Part shown: positions 9,955 to 20,887 of the stretch, one piece after another
Layout of the letters: the number at the start of each line of letters is the position of its first letter
Numbering within the stretch: the first letter of the stretch is position 1
Assembly (NCBI RefSeq): GCF_035222275.1
Contig: NC_085882.1
Span: 3,842,706 to 3,906,705, forward strand
Direction of reading: 5' to 3'
Origin: Podospora bellae-mahoneyi
Lineage: Eukaryota; Ascomycota; Sordariomycetes; Sordariales; Podosporaceae
Length of the DNA: 64,000 bases
Position numbers and translations under genes: made by a program
The notes under the pieces: model-generated
The model's input: the letters and a program-made list of their open reading frames with translations, nothing else
What the model was told of the DNA's origin: nothing
The model's database searches: none

Positions 9955-10347
9955 TCTGAAGTTGGAAAAAAGATATCTCGAGGGTATTCGCAGGTTTGGT
10001 GAGGGTGAGGTTATGGCAGCATGGGAATTGCGTCGCAGAGATGGGCATTTGTCAACTTCGGTGAAGCGGCAAATGCGAAGCAGCAAGCGACAACTTCTGA
10101 TCAATCAGCCGGAGTGATGACATGACGCCAAGAGCCCAGCCGACACAGACACTGATTCTGCCCAGCCAATCAACGATCGTGCATTTGGAATGCATTCAAG
10201 ACGCACGGGCCCTCTCGATAACAACAAGTGAATTGAATATTCTCAAAGACTCGACCAGATCAAAACAGTAGACAGTATGGTATACTCAGCTCCCACAACC
10301 GTAACGCCATCCCATTGACCCATTCTTCAAACTCGGTTACGCCATGG
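9955..10347. other. Intergenic: ISA1 promoter and ARMH3-like 3' region
   Basis: 393 bp between tandem minus-strand genes. An in-frame extension of ISA1 to 10104 lies here and is taken as leader. No other feature was seen. Confidence 0.4.
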
Positions 10348-12623
10348 TCACCTTGAAATCAGCGCCCCTACGTCTCCTACCGCCTGCCTTCCCATCTTCT
10401 TCAGCAGCGTCCGCTCATCCGCCTCTCTGTACTTTTCCCAGCTATCCAACCCCTCCTTTGCCTGGATGCTGAGCGTCTCGTAGCCCTGCTTGATCACCTC
10501 GGCCACTTGCAGACTGGTCAACTGCCCCCCGGTTCTCTTGCCCTTGACCGCTTTGGATCCATCAGTTCCCAGCATCTCCTTGTAGTGGACACTGACGCTG
10601 ACAAGCGTATCTATGGAGTTGCTCGCCCTGTTGGCCAGCCCGTAGGTATCTCTAAACTTCACCAGCACCTCCCCCGTTTCGACAATCTTGTAAAACAGAT
10701 CATCGTACGCTGCCGGTGTGGGTAAGAATGTCTCACCGGCCGACAGTCCCAAGGCGAGCAAATTGACTACATGATCTAACAGCGTGTTGATGTGACTCAG
10801 CCCCTTGAGATCAGAGGCATATGTTGTCAGGAATCGGATCAGGCTGAGTAGAGACCGAAACAGGTCAGCCCAGTGGTACTGCAGCCGTGTTCGCGACCGG
10901 GACATGTAGCTAATGATTCGCAGCAGAATGCCGACACACAGCGTGTAGAGGCCGACGTCCAGTCTGCGTCGCAGATTGTGGTTGATGGCGTCAATCATGG
11001 TGTCCATGACAGCTGTGGCAATCACTCTCTCGGACCGCACCAGCGGCAAATAAGGGGATCGTTGCCGGCAAAGCCTCACCGGCACTTTGCTTTCGTCTGA
11101 ACACATCCTTTTGCATAGGACAGGGTCCTCAATCAGTAACCGGAACACCATCAGGTTGAGGTGACAATACAAGGTTGTTCTCTGGGAGAGGTGGGCGTGC
11201 TGGAGGAGGTAGGACGTGAGAGAAATGAAGTTTGCAAACGGGGAGTCTTCTCCCTTTTCCGACCTTGGGGCACCGGTCACCAGCTCCAGACTGAACAGCT
11301 TGTTGGCGTGAGAAAAATCATATGTGGCAAGCAAGACGGCAGCTTCCTCTCCCGGCCTACAAGATCATTAGCAATATTTTCCCACAACCAGAAACAGACG
11401 TGCACTCACAGCTCGGCAAACATTCTTTTGGCAGTGTCTGCGTCGTAGACCGGTTTGGGCGGGGGCTTTCCCCCTGGCGCAATAGCCCCTAGCCCAATCT
11501 TGTTGAGCGTGTTGGCCAGCGTCCATCCTTCTGGTAGGTCTTCTTGGACATCGATATACTGATCCCGGAGCTTCTGGCACGTCTTGCCCACGCCCTTGAC
11601 GATATCCTTGATGACTCGCTCGTTGACAAAATCGTTCAAGCGCATTTGATAAGGGTTTTGAAACTCAAACTTGTTGTAGTTGGCCAGCAGTCCAAGCAGC
11701 ATGAACGGCCTCGTTATCCTCGTCTCGTCGCCAGAAGTTTCCAGTGAAGATTGTGATTGAATACACTGTCTCGGTCAGCACCACGGCCCTTTCACATCAG
11801 GGGTTTAGTAACATACGCTTATTATCGCTGGGAACAGATCCCTCTGAATAAAGTACGTGAGCAAGCTCGTTTGATACGCCCCCGAGGACACGGCGAGAGC
11901 CAGTTCTACCGCTCGTTGCTGCAAATCGGCTGTATAAGTGCAGTTGGATTTCCCCTTTGGCTGCTGCTGCTGCTGCTGCTGTGGTTCCTGTCCATCAGCC
12001 GGCTGCCTTTTGTCCTGCGCATGACCAACCCCATGTGGGCAACACTCTACCCCTGGGCCCCTTCCATTGCGTATGAGGCCCTCCAGGGCTGCGACAAAGT
12101 CCCCAAAGACGGTATCGATCTGATCCAGCCCGGCCAAAACCTCAATGATATCCGAGCTCGGGTTTGTGTACCGTTTTGCAAGCACGCAAGTCATGAACGT
12201 GGACAAGGTGTCGAGTGCATGCAGATCCCCGACTCCATATGGCCGCCGCAACGCCTGTACCGCCTTGATGAATAGTTGCCTTGTCTGGGTCGACAGATGG
12301 AGTAAATCGCCGACTGGGGTCTCGTCGAGCATGCGCTTCAAGCTGGCGCGGTCGGGCCGCAGGAGAAAGAACTCCTTCCAGAAGCCTTCGGGCTTTTCGG
12401 CCGGTGCATCTTCATCGTCCTTTTAGCACACAGTCTGTCAACCTCTGCGTCTGATAATTCGGTCACTTGGGGCTAACCTGTGAACCGGGACAAGTGTCAG
12501 CTGTTGTTCCTCACCAGGCACCCACCGCTGCGGACGAACCTTGAATAGGGCTTCATAGAGCCGGACGATTTTGGGCTGGAAAACCTCGGGCCGGGGCTGG
12601 TGTGTTAGGGGAGAAGGCTCCAT
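10348..12623 (-). CDS. Armadillo-like helical domain protein (DUF1741, ARMH3/C10orf76 type)
   Basis: Four exons: 12623-12486, 12419-11817, 11765-11410 and 11356-10348, total 701 residues. Introns 2 and 3 are well defined (51 bp with GTATGT; 53 bp with GTGAGT and TGTAG). The first intron is less certain: only a donor at GTTCAC keeps phase, although a better-looking GTTAGC lies 8 bases on. The protein is almost all helical, with segments such as PFMLLGLLANYNKFE and QNPYQMRLNDFV typical of DUF1741 proteins. Human ARMH3 acts at the Golgi with GBF1 and PI4KB; a Golgi role here is by family only. Exon 2 carries a seven-Gln run encoded by a CTG/CAG microsatellite. Confidence 0.82.
11961..11981. repeat. 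(CTG)7 microsatellite inside ARMH3-like exon 2
   Basis: Seven perfect CTG units on the plus strand encode seven Gln on the minus strand, in a non-conserved linker. Length variation between strains is plausible. Confidence 0.8.
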
Positions 12624-13408
12624 GGGTTTACATATAACTTCCCGCAGTCAACTCGGTTGTGGTCGGTCGAGAATTGGGGTACGAGCGGTCGTGGTTGGGG
12701 TCGGGATTCGGGACAGCGTCGCGTTCGGTCGGGAACCCGCCAATCTGGCTCCCTGTCTCCATCATCAAAGAAACGGAGAACACAGTGCGCGTCAGTTAGG
12801 TGGGGCTGCTATTTTTGGGCGCTTCTTGGCGGTGACGGGACAGTGCGGGCGAAACAACCGACAACCGCCTCATTCTCATAGGGCTGAAGACAAGCCGGTG
12901 AAGAACTAGACTCAATATATGACCATGTTTACTAGAACTGTCAAACTTATCAGGTGCGCCCCTTCTCAATAACCAACATGATCCGACCATGTCCGATCAG
13001 TCTCCTTCTTTTCTCCGCCACCTCCACGCCCGTTTGGATACATACACGCACCTTTTTTTGTTTCTACAGTACGTCTATCCTCGTAGAGTTCTTGTGTATA
13101 CCATGCCCAGTGGCAACAAGCCGCCATTGCTGTTTCTGTTTAATCCACATCCCAGTTTGTGCCGAGCCTCTACCACCACAAAAGGCCCAAAAATGTTTAA
13201 AGGACAAATCGTAGCCGCCACCGACCCATTTCCCCCCGCAAAGAGATAACAGCAAGCTCAAAACAAAAGTGTCGCTAGTGAATATTCCAAAATGCCTAGG
13301 CTATGAGAAAGACAGTAAAGGATTGTAAACTCGAAATGTGAGTGTTGGGTTAGATGTAGAAAAAAACAGCCCGCTATTAAACGCCCCAGGGAAAGCAAAG
13401 AAGAAAAG
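12624..13408. other. Intergenic, 785 bp
   Basis: Lies between the ARMH3-like start and the stop of the disordered protein gene, both on the minus strand. Pyrimidine-rich on the plus strand around 13000-13080. No gene supported. Confidence 0.4.
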
Positions 13409-15454
13409 TCAAATCCCCCAGCTTCCCCTCCGCTCGCGCACACCCCAGGCCAAGGGGCTGATGGCGTTCAGGTCCGGATGTTGCCGGGCCCACTCATAGA
13501 TGTAGAGCTTCAGCGCCTTCCATCTTGGACACCTGTCCTCCTCCTTGACATTGTCCTGCTCTTCGCTATCGAGCATGATATGTCCGGTGGCCTTGATCCT
13601 CTTCCCGTCCGCCCTTCTCGGGCCAGAGTCCTCACTGTTCTGGGACTGCGAGCCAGAGGATTGAGAATTGCCGTGGGCTTCTGCGCCCCATAGATCCTCC
13701 ATGATGGCGTCGTCGTCCCTTTCCAGTTCCTCCACGGGAATCCGGCTGATCTTGCTCAGCTCCTCATCGTAGAGCCTAGCCGTGGCCGGGTATCCAAGAG
13801 ACAAGTAATTGTACACCTGCGTCACAAACTTGTCATCAAACTCGGCGGCAATCTTCTCCTCGAGGTCAGCCACAGCCTTCTCTTGCTTCAGTTTCTCGTC
13901 CAGGTTGTGCAGGTTGTGGAGCATGTGAAGGCCCTTGGGTGCGTTGTTCTTGGTTCGGTGCTCGGGAACGACCAGACTCCCATTCGCCGAATGTGGTTTC
14001 TTTTGGAGCTGAATAGAGCCTCCTCCTGGGATATGCAGACTGTCGGCCCTCGAACCAACCGGCGTCGGCTCCTCGCTTAGTTCGACCGGAGCAGTTCCAA
14101 AAGCTCGGTCAAATGGATCTGTGTTGCTTGCGTCGGGCATGGGCGTCGTGATCATCAGCGGCCTGTCCACATGAGCAATCTTTTCGTTCCGGTTGCTCGT
14201 GTAGCAGTAACCGCGCCAGAGGCCATGCTGTTCTGTCGGGTCACGGTGCTGGTCCTCCAGCGTCGTTCCCGTCTCCAGATCCCACAAATGATCCGGCTCC
14301 AGCTTGGTCTGCTTCGGGGACGGGCACTTTCTAAACGTTAGATCCTGGCCGAGCATGGGAGGTGATTTTTTCAGTCGCAACCGATGGGCGGCCCTCGCCC
14401 TCTCCAGGGACATGTCTCTTTCCTGGCCGTAGGGATTGAAAGGTGCATGGTGCCCAAAAGATGTTTCCGGAGGTATATGCGAGGCCGGGGCATAAGGCAT
14501 GTCGCCAGCCTTGCCAGCAGGCGCCGAGGGTATGTACGGCATGAAGCTCTCGCCAATGGGTCGGACCGGGGGAGAGTCTGGCTCCATGTTGGACATGCGA
14601 CTCTCTCCAGTGGGCGGCAGAGGCGACTCGGCACGGAGCAAGGGCATATGAGTCTCTCCAATGGCCACCAGCGAGCCTGATGACGGCCGTGGCCTCCACA
14701 GGGGAGAGTTGGCTATGGACGACCTCTGTCTGCTCGTCAAATCTATGGCATCGCTAGGGACATCAATGCTCATCTTGTCCAGGTCCAATGTGTCTATCCG
14801 ACTCATGTCACGCCGCCTGTGGGCATTCACCATTTGCGCATGCTCTTGCATCTCCTTGAAGGCCCAGCTAATGTCCTCCTCGGACGAGTTGCGTCTCGAG
14901 TGCATGGGATTCCATGGGCCCCTCGTCAAAGGTCTCCCGCGGGGCCCGTCGTCTTCTGACCCTTCCCTGACATAGAAATGTTCGGCACCGCCTATGCGCT
15001 GGCCGCTGTTGGGGAACGCGCTCATGGCAATGTCCTGGAGCTTCCTTTGAGCATCGCGGGCCACGAGATCAAACAAGGGGCCGGCAATCTCATCATCACA
15101 CGATTCGCGCCGGGCATGAGCCCTCTGTCTCTCGGGGCTTGCTGGGATGGATCCATGGCTTCGTTTCCTTCGGGGCTTGGGGGCGTAAATGTGATTTGTG
15201 TAGGGTGTGATATCTGTCCTGTCTGTCGGACGGGTGGCTGGGCCTTCGTCTCCGACTCGCCTAGATCTTCGGACCGAGGACTCTACCAGTTGCGGCGCAA
15301 ACTTGCGTCGCTCCCGCGGAGGTGGTGATGGCGACCTCGGGGATGGACTCGGGGTCAGCTCGTTGGGCGGTATGGACTTTCGATAGCGTTCAAAGGTGGT
15401 CTCTATCAACTTGGGTGCGAACTTTGGCCCCGGCCGATCTTTGGTGTTGGCCAT
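13409..15454 (-). CDS. Disordered fungal protein with a conserved C-terminal helical block
   Basis: A single exon of 681 residues with no enzyme domain. The N-terminus has two copies of a short motif, KFAPKLIET (about 11-19) and KFAPQLVES (about 51-59), then Arg/Ser/Pro-rich sequence. The middle carries loosely repeated GE(T/S)xMPxx segments (IGETHMPLL, TGESRMSNM, IGESFMPYI). The C-terminal third is better ordered: a predicted coiled coil (LDEKLKQEKAVADLEEKI), then DKFVTQVYNYLSLGYPATAR and a Trp-rich end (WKALKLYIYEWARQHPDLN). The YNYLSLGYP block recurs in uncharacterised filamentous ascomycete proteins as far as I recall. Function unknown. Confidence 0.8.
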   Translation of the reverse strand: MANTKDRPGPKFAPKLIETTFERYRKSIPPNELTPSPSPRSPSPPPRERRKFAPQLVESSVRRSRRVGDEGPATRPTDRTDITPYTNHIYAPKPRRKRSHGSIPASPERQRAHARRESCDDEIAGPLFDLVARDAQRKLQDIAMSAFPNSGQRIGGAEHFYVREGSEDDGPRGRPLTRGPWNPMHSRRNSSEEDISWAFKEMQEHAQMVNAHRRRDMSRIDTLDLDKMSIDVPSDAIDLTSRQRSSIANSPLWRPRPSSGSLVAIGETHMPLLRAESPLPPTGESRMSNMEPDSPPVRPIGESFMPYIPSAPAGKAGDMPYAPASHIPPETSFGHHAPFNPYGQERDMSLERARAAHRLRLKKSPPMLGQDLTFRKCPSPKQTKLEPDHLWDLETGTTLEDQHRDPTEQHGLWRGYCYTSNRNEKIAHVDRPLMITTPMPDASNTDPFDRAFGTAPVELSEEPTPVGSRADSLHIPGGGSIQLQKKPHSANGSLVVPEHRTKNNAPKGLHMLHNLHNLDEKLKQEKAVADLEEKIAAEFDDKFVTQVYNYLSLGYPATARLYDEELSKISRIPVEELERDDDAIMEDLWGAEAHGNSQSSGSQSQNSEDSGPRRADGKRIKATGHIMLDSEEQDNVKEEDRCPRWKALKLYIYEWARQHPDLNAISPLAWGVRERRGSWGI

Positions 15455-18400
15455 TACAGGTTCTGATTGGAACCACCGGGTGGAGTTACACCATGCGTTC
15501 AGTACTCTACTGGGCTGTCGAGTTAGTCTTGACGGTCAAGGGAAACAGGAGGGCAGGAGGGCGCACCCACCAACCACGTTTTGGAATGTTGGATGACTTC
15601 AGGTTCCGTCGTGAATCATGAAGCTCTGGCACAAGAACAGGCCAGCGGCGCGGCACACCCAGACGGCTTCCAACTTGATTTGTATGCCGTGAGCGGGGGC
15701 GAGTCGGCAGAGGGATGCGAGGATTCGGAGGAGGCGGTCACAAGAGCTGAGGCGGGTATTGCAACATTGCTGGAGCGATGTCCGTGGTGCGTGGGCCACG
15801 ATAGCAGCAGCCACGCAGCCAACACCAGCGCTTACCGCAGCTGGCAGAAAGTGGGCGTGAGACCCCAGAGTGGGATGAATGGTGGGGCATTGCCCATGTC
15901 GCTGCACTGTGCGAAGAAGCCACTGCGGAACTCAGCCGGACCCGCGTGATCCATTGGCCAGGCGTATTTCAAGCCACAGCTGCCACACACTTGGCCATCC
16001 GCACCGTATGCTTATCGTTCGCACACCGTCAATGTACAGATGCACCCCAAATCCAGCACCTGAGATCAAGCAAACAGCGGGGTGCGAGCTGCAGTCTCTA
16101 TCCATGTCGTCCTGCCTTGCGAGCTTGAAGCCTGACATCATCCACCGGTAATCGCATCTTTTCTGACTGCTGTTGGCTCATCAACCTGGGGACTGGAGAG
16201 CAATAATGATCACAAGCCCTGGCGCACTCAAAGGGACTGACTATCAGGGTCCACAAAGAACCAAAGGAGATCTCCTTTGACAACATCTAACAAAGTACAA
16301 AGTAGACTCACCGTCTGTCTCCCTAGGTAGGCGGTGTCGGCTCAGCTCCCTACGGGCCAGCGCATGTTTTGACTTTTTAGGTCAAGTGACGCTCAAGTGC
16401 CCGTCCGGTGCCCGTCACAGTCTTTACGGAATGGAAATGGTCAATTTCAGGGTCCAAGTCGGTGAGGGTGCGCTGGCTTCACCCAGCCTTGGCTCGCCCG
16501 TCCTTTATCCTTCGGCGAGTCTCGAGGACTTCCCCGTCCTCTGTTCGGTACCATGCTGGTGGCTTCAGGGACCAAGCCGCTAGAGAAACCCGCCTCCATT
16601 TCAACGGGCACTATCGGGTGACGCTCCACTATCAAAACCCGAGCCCGTGAGCGGTGGGCAACTCTGGTTGTCAAGAAACTCGAAATCACGCACACAGCCC
16701 AGAAGTCGGCTTGGAAAAAGTTACTGCCAGTTTCGACGTGAGAGGAGACAGTCTTCCGCCCATCCATCACCCTTGGTCTCTAGACTCGTGACATCTGAGG
16801 TGAGATAAACCCGCGCGGGGGTGCAACCCCCACACAGAGTCGCCCGTTTCTTGACACCAACCACACCGCCCACCCTCGCCAACTTTAATACCCCTGTCCG
16901 GTTGGAAGGGTGGAAGGGTCCTCAACCGCCACCAGCCAAGAGAGCTTACCTTCACCAAGTCCCGATCGCCGATAGCCGACTAACACTACAAAACGACAGC
17001 TCACACACTTCACGTTGTGTACCTACCTACCCAAGCCCCCAAGAACAACATGTTCATCTCATGTTTGCCAATGTCACGATGCCGCCAGAAAACACTGCCA
17101 TTCGGTCAGCCACACGCAATGAATGACCTTCCCGTGACTGGGCGTGATTTTCTTGTGGCTGTCTCTTATTGGAGATGATGCAAGGGAACTTATGCAGCAT
17201 CCCCTGCCGGGCATATAGACACTGCACACCTCCCTCCTTAGGTCACCAACAACAGTTTGAACCCACATGCCACTTTTCGCAGTTCCTCCAATACACTCCG
17301 GCCGGCCAATCGGCAGGATGGCGTCCACGGGGTCGGGTGTCCTGATATATTCCGGGTATCCCCTTGTATCTCCATACCGAGCACTGGGACGCAGACAGTT
17401 TCTCGTCTCTGAGTAAAGCAACATATCCAATGTAGAAGCAGCGAGCGGCCAGTAGTATATGTAGTATCCGCAAACCAATGACCTCAGCCCAAAAAACCCG
17501 CTTTTTACCCCAGACTCTTGGCCGCTACGAGATCGTCTTTTGGCATTTTGCGGGGAAGTGGCAAATGGCGTTAAACAGTTGGTTGTTATCTCACGTCCCT
17601 TGTCGTTTATGATGGCGCCTGGCCGGGAAGACGGCATACCCGACACGGATTATGGCCGACACGAGACGTGCTAGTGCTATGCGGATATCCCATATTTACA
17701 TTCCACTATCAAGGCCCGATGGCTTGGTCTCTCCGGAGCGAGTGTCATTGAGAAGACAAGTACACAGAAATATAGAGACCCCAGCGTGTAATCGCCTCTC
17801 AGGACATGACTCCCTAAAGCTGCCTCCTCGAGACTTTCGTTATCTTCAGAAGTCTATCAACTCTGTCTACTATCTATGTAGATGGCATCATTGAGCGTTC
17901 TCCTCCCAAATAGCAGTCTCGGTTATTCGGGTGTTAATGTAACATGATAGGAAAGGTATTCGAGATGCATAGAATAATCATGGCTGACTCCCATGCTGTG
18001 AGCCTAGCTTCTCGTAACGGTGCCCATCAACGTGTTACGTCGCATGGCTCTCCGTTTTTTTGCGTATTACAAGAGACTCCAATCTAGGTACCTAGGTAGG
18101 TATGATGTCTTGGAGTGAGAAGAGTGTTGTTGACGATGTGCGATCAATACTAGGAACAAAACGGGAAATAGTATCTCGAGACTTTTCAAGTATACCGTTA
18201 TCGATGTGCTGTTCAGGGCACTTGGCTATGTCATCCTGTCTTGAACTCCTCTCGAGTCGTTCGTGATACTTCAAGACCAATCACCAAGGCAGGTTGACTC
18301 GACTGCCTAGAGGCTGCTACTCTGGAGTGGTTTCACTTTTCAAGTATAGATTGCCTAGATATGTGATGATCCCCCGCATTTACTGCCACCCAGACAGAGT

Positions 18401-20887
18401 GCCACAAAGACACGGATGTCGGTTTGAAGATGCGACCACAGTGCGCAATGGACTACTCAGCCACAACCACCACTTCCTATCAGATCTGAAATACAAGAGA
18501 AGCCTGTCCCCTTCCCATGCAGAAGGTTTTCGGCCTATGCACATCTACGCGGCGTAGTGATAAGTGCGCTGGTTAGAATTCTTATCACAGTTTCAAACGA
18601 CATGACTTGTTCAGACCTGGCGAGCATTCTCTCTACTCAACCTGAATTCAGTGTCCGGCATTACAATGGTTCATCAAGACGATACCACAGACGCCACAGT
18701 CATCCTGCGTCAGACACATATGGGTTGGAAATGAGGATGGAAAGATGGCGTCGACGGGAAAGGAGATTAGATGAACTTTGTGGACCAGGAGGACTCAGGA
18801 GGCGTGCTTCCCGGCGTCGGATAGATAGGATTGTCAAATGCGGTGACACCATCATGCAAAGGATAGTATGTACAGCATGAATTTGTGTATCATGAAGGCC
18901 ACGAAAGTGTGTTCTCATGACCTCACTCCTTTTCCAAAGTTACAACGAGCGAACTGTCAGGTTATCAGCCATGCTACCGTTGTTTCAATACAGGTAGTGA
19001 CAACACAGTCACCTCTAGTAGAAGACTAGTAGAAGAGTTGAAGATTTGACGTCAGAGAGGAGGAATGATCATGACCACATTGGCTGATGCAATCACCCGT
19101 GGAAGAACCACCCTTCATCTACAGCTGTCTTGCAAGCAATATGCGTACTGGGAGCAGCAGTCTTGTGCGCCTGAGGCTGAATCATGGGTGGTCAACCAAG
19201 AGATAAGCCGACTTGGATTCGTTGAGAGTGCTCAACCGCTATCGAAAATGGGCCGGGTTGGGCGTTAATGTCTCAAGCGGTTGAGAGATTGCAATGTAAC
19301 GGATGATTGAATGGTTGGTCCAAGCCTTGCTATCTACCGACGTTGACGCCGCCACGTTCAACGCGCGCGATCTCTCAAGGGTCCGTGGGGGCACCGTCCA
19401 AGGCCTTGTGACAGCTGCAACCCTACCACCCGGAAACGTCTCTGAAAAACCACAGAAAGAGATGCTGGTCCTGGTTGTCGATTGAAACGCGGCTCCAGAC
19501 ACGCTCGGATGCGTCTTCGATCACGAGCACGATTCCGGGAACGCCTGGCTTCCCAGACTCGGGAACCTAGGAATGGGGGTCAGCCCCTGGCTGTGCCAAG
19601 AGAATCTCTCCCGAATGTCGCGTGGCAGCGGATGACGGCGAGGCTTTTCAACCTGCTGGCTGATGCCAAGAGTAGAGATGTTGGTTCGGCTGGATAAAGC
19701 TGCAAGTCCTCGCATTGCTGCTGTGTTTTTGTCGACGAGAAAGACAGCGTGGAAAATGCTGTGACACGGCTGCAAAGATGTCAGGGGGTGGGTCACGATA
19801 AGCGGACGGCATATGGTATGGACAATGAGTGGAGGATCTCGAGATGTCCATGGCCAGGGTCTTGAGCTTTGACGGGCCAAGACAGCTATCTACTACACAC
19901 AACTTTGCTGTCGAGAGACGGGAGCATGTCGTGCCAGTGCAGTCTGGCCGTCATGTCGCGTGTCTGGTTCGGCCAATGCAAGACGGCGGCGAATGCCCGT
20001 TACCTATCTTTCCTCATGCCCCTGGCCAACCACGGCTCGCGAGCCCGACAAAAGAACATCTCGGCAGCCAAGTTTCTCCCCGTCGTCTCCTGGATGCCAG
20101 GCGGGGCCAGCAAGATGGGCAAATGAGCTGAACGGTGGGCACCAGTGGCACCGTATTCAGGGGAATCCCCGGCGGCGGAACAACGGGAAAAAGCTAAAAT
20201 TGGGAGTGATGGAAATGCAATAAAGAACAGCCCCATTTTGCATGTTCGAGAACACGAAGTGGTCTCCTGATGACGGGTACCTGGAAGTCTTTGGACCTCT
20301 CTCGGGTCAGCATCACGGACCGCTGGTCGATACAGCTTGCCGAGCGCCCGTCTCGGCGAGGGTCGTGGTGCAACTCTGAGCCGATAAGCTTGGGTCAGGC
20401 AGAGACAATGGTGGTTGCGGTGGTTTTGGTGATGCAGGTCAAAAAACAGGATCGCTGATTCGCGGCCCACAGTGACACAAGCCCAAGACTTCAACGCTCC
20501 GCCAAACTGGATTCGCGAACCAGGATCCCTTTGATAGATGAGATTAAAATGAAATAAGCCCAGGAACCGACGACGGGCTGCTTTGTTTAGAAACACCAGA
20601 TCCCGCCCTGGCCTTTTTCTTTCCTGCTGCATCATCTTATACCTATCTAGAACCCAGGACATGATAGACTGACTGCTTGCCGTTCCATCAGTCGGCCTCG
20701 AGGACAACGTTTCTGCCGACGAGGACACACGACACAAGCGCACGAAAAGCGACCGACACCGAATCCTACATTGCACTAGGCGGGCCCTTTGCAGAACGGC
20801 GACCAACCGTGGCACACTAAGGGTAGCCCAGAGCGACGGGAGCAGAGCAATACGCGGCCGTTCTGTCCATGCTCGTCCTCGTCCACC
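15455..20887. other. 5.4 kb stretch without a supportable gene
   Basis: Only short ORFs occur, none with recognisable sequence or consistent codon bias. The region separates divergent genes, so both promoters and possibly long 5' UTRs lie here. 17-19 kb looks more A/T-rich than flanking genes. It holds a CTAGGTACCTAG palindrome at 18084 and a 13-bp direct repeat (CTTTTCAAGTATA near 18182 and 18335). No transposon ORF or terminal repeat was recognised. Non-coding RNA or unannotated small genes cannot be excluded. Confidence 0.5.
18084..18095. repeat. CTAGGTACCTAG palindrome (TAGGTACCTA family)
   Basis: A perfect 12-bp palindrome followed at once by GTAGGTA. One of several similar short elements in intergenic DNA of this window (also 30623, 47625 and half-copies). 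Confidence 0.7.

Noticed and set aside
15581-15949. 122-codon plus-strand ORF just upstream of the disordered protein gene
   Set aside because: No signal peptide or domain; overlaps the probable leader/promoter of the minus-strand gene at 15454.
17074-17646. 190-codon minus-strand ORF in the gene-poor stretch
   Set aside because: Composition and stop-poor length are within chance; no recognisable motif or splice-supported extension.
20000-20815. 271-codon minus-strand ORF upstream of the large disordered protein
   Set aside because: Arg/Cys-rich mixed composition, no domain, no consistent codon bias; lies in the promoter/leader of the divergent gene.
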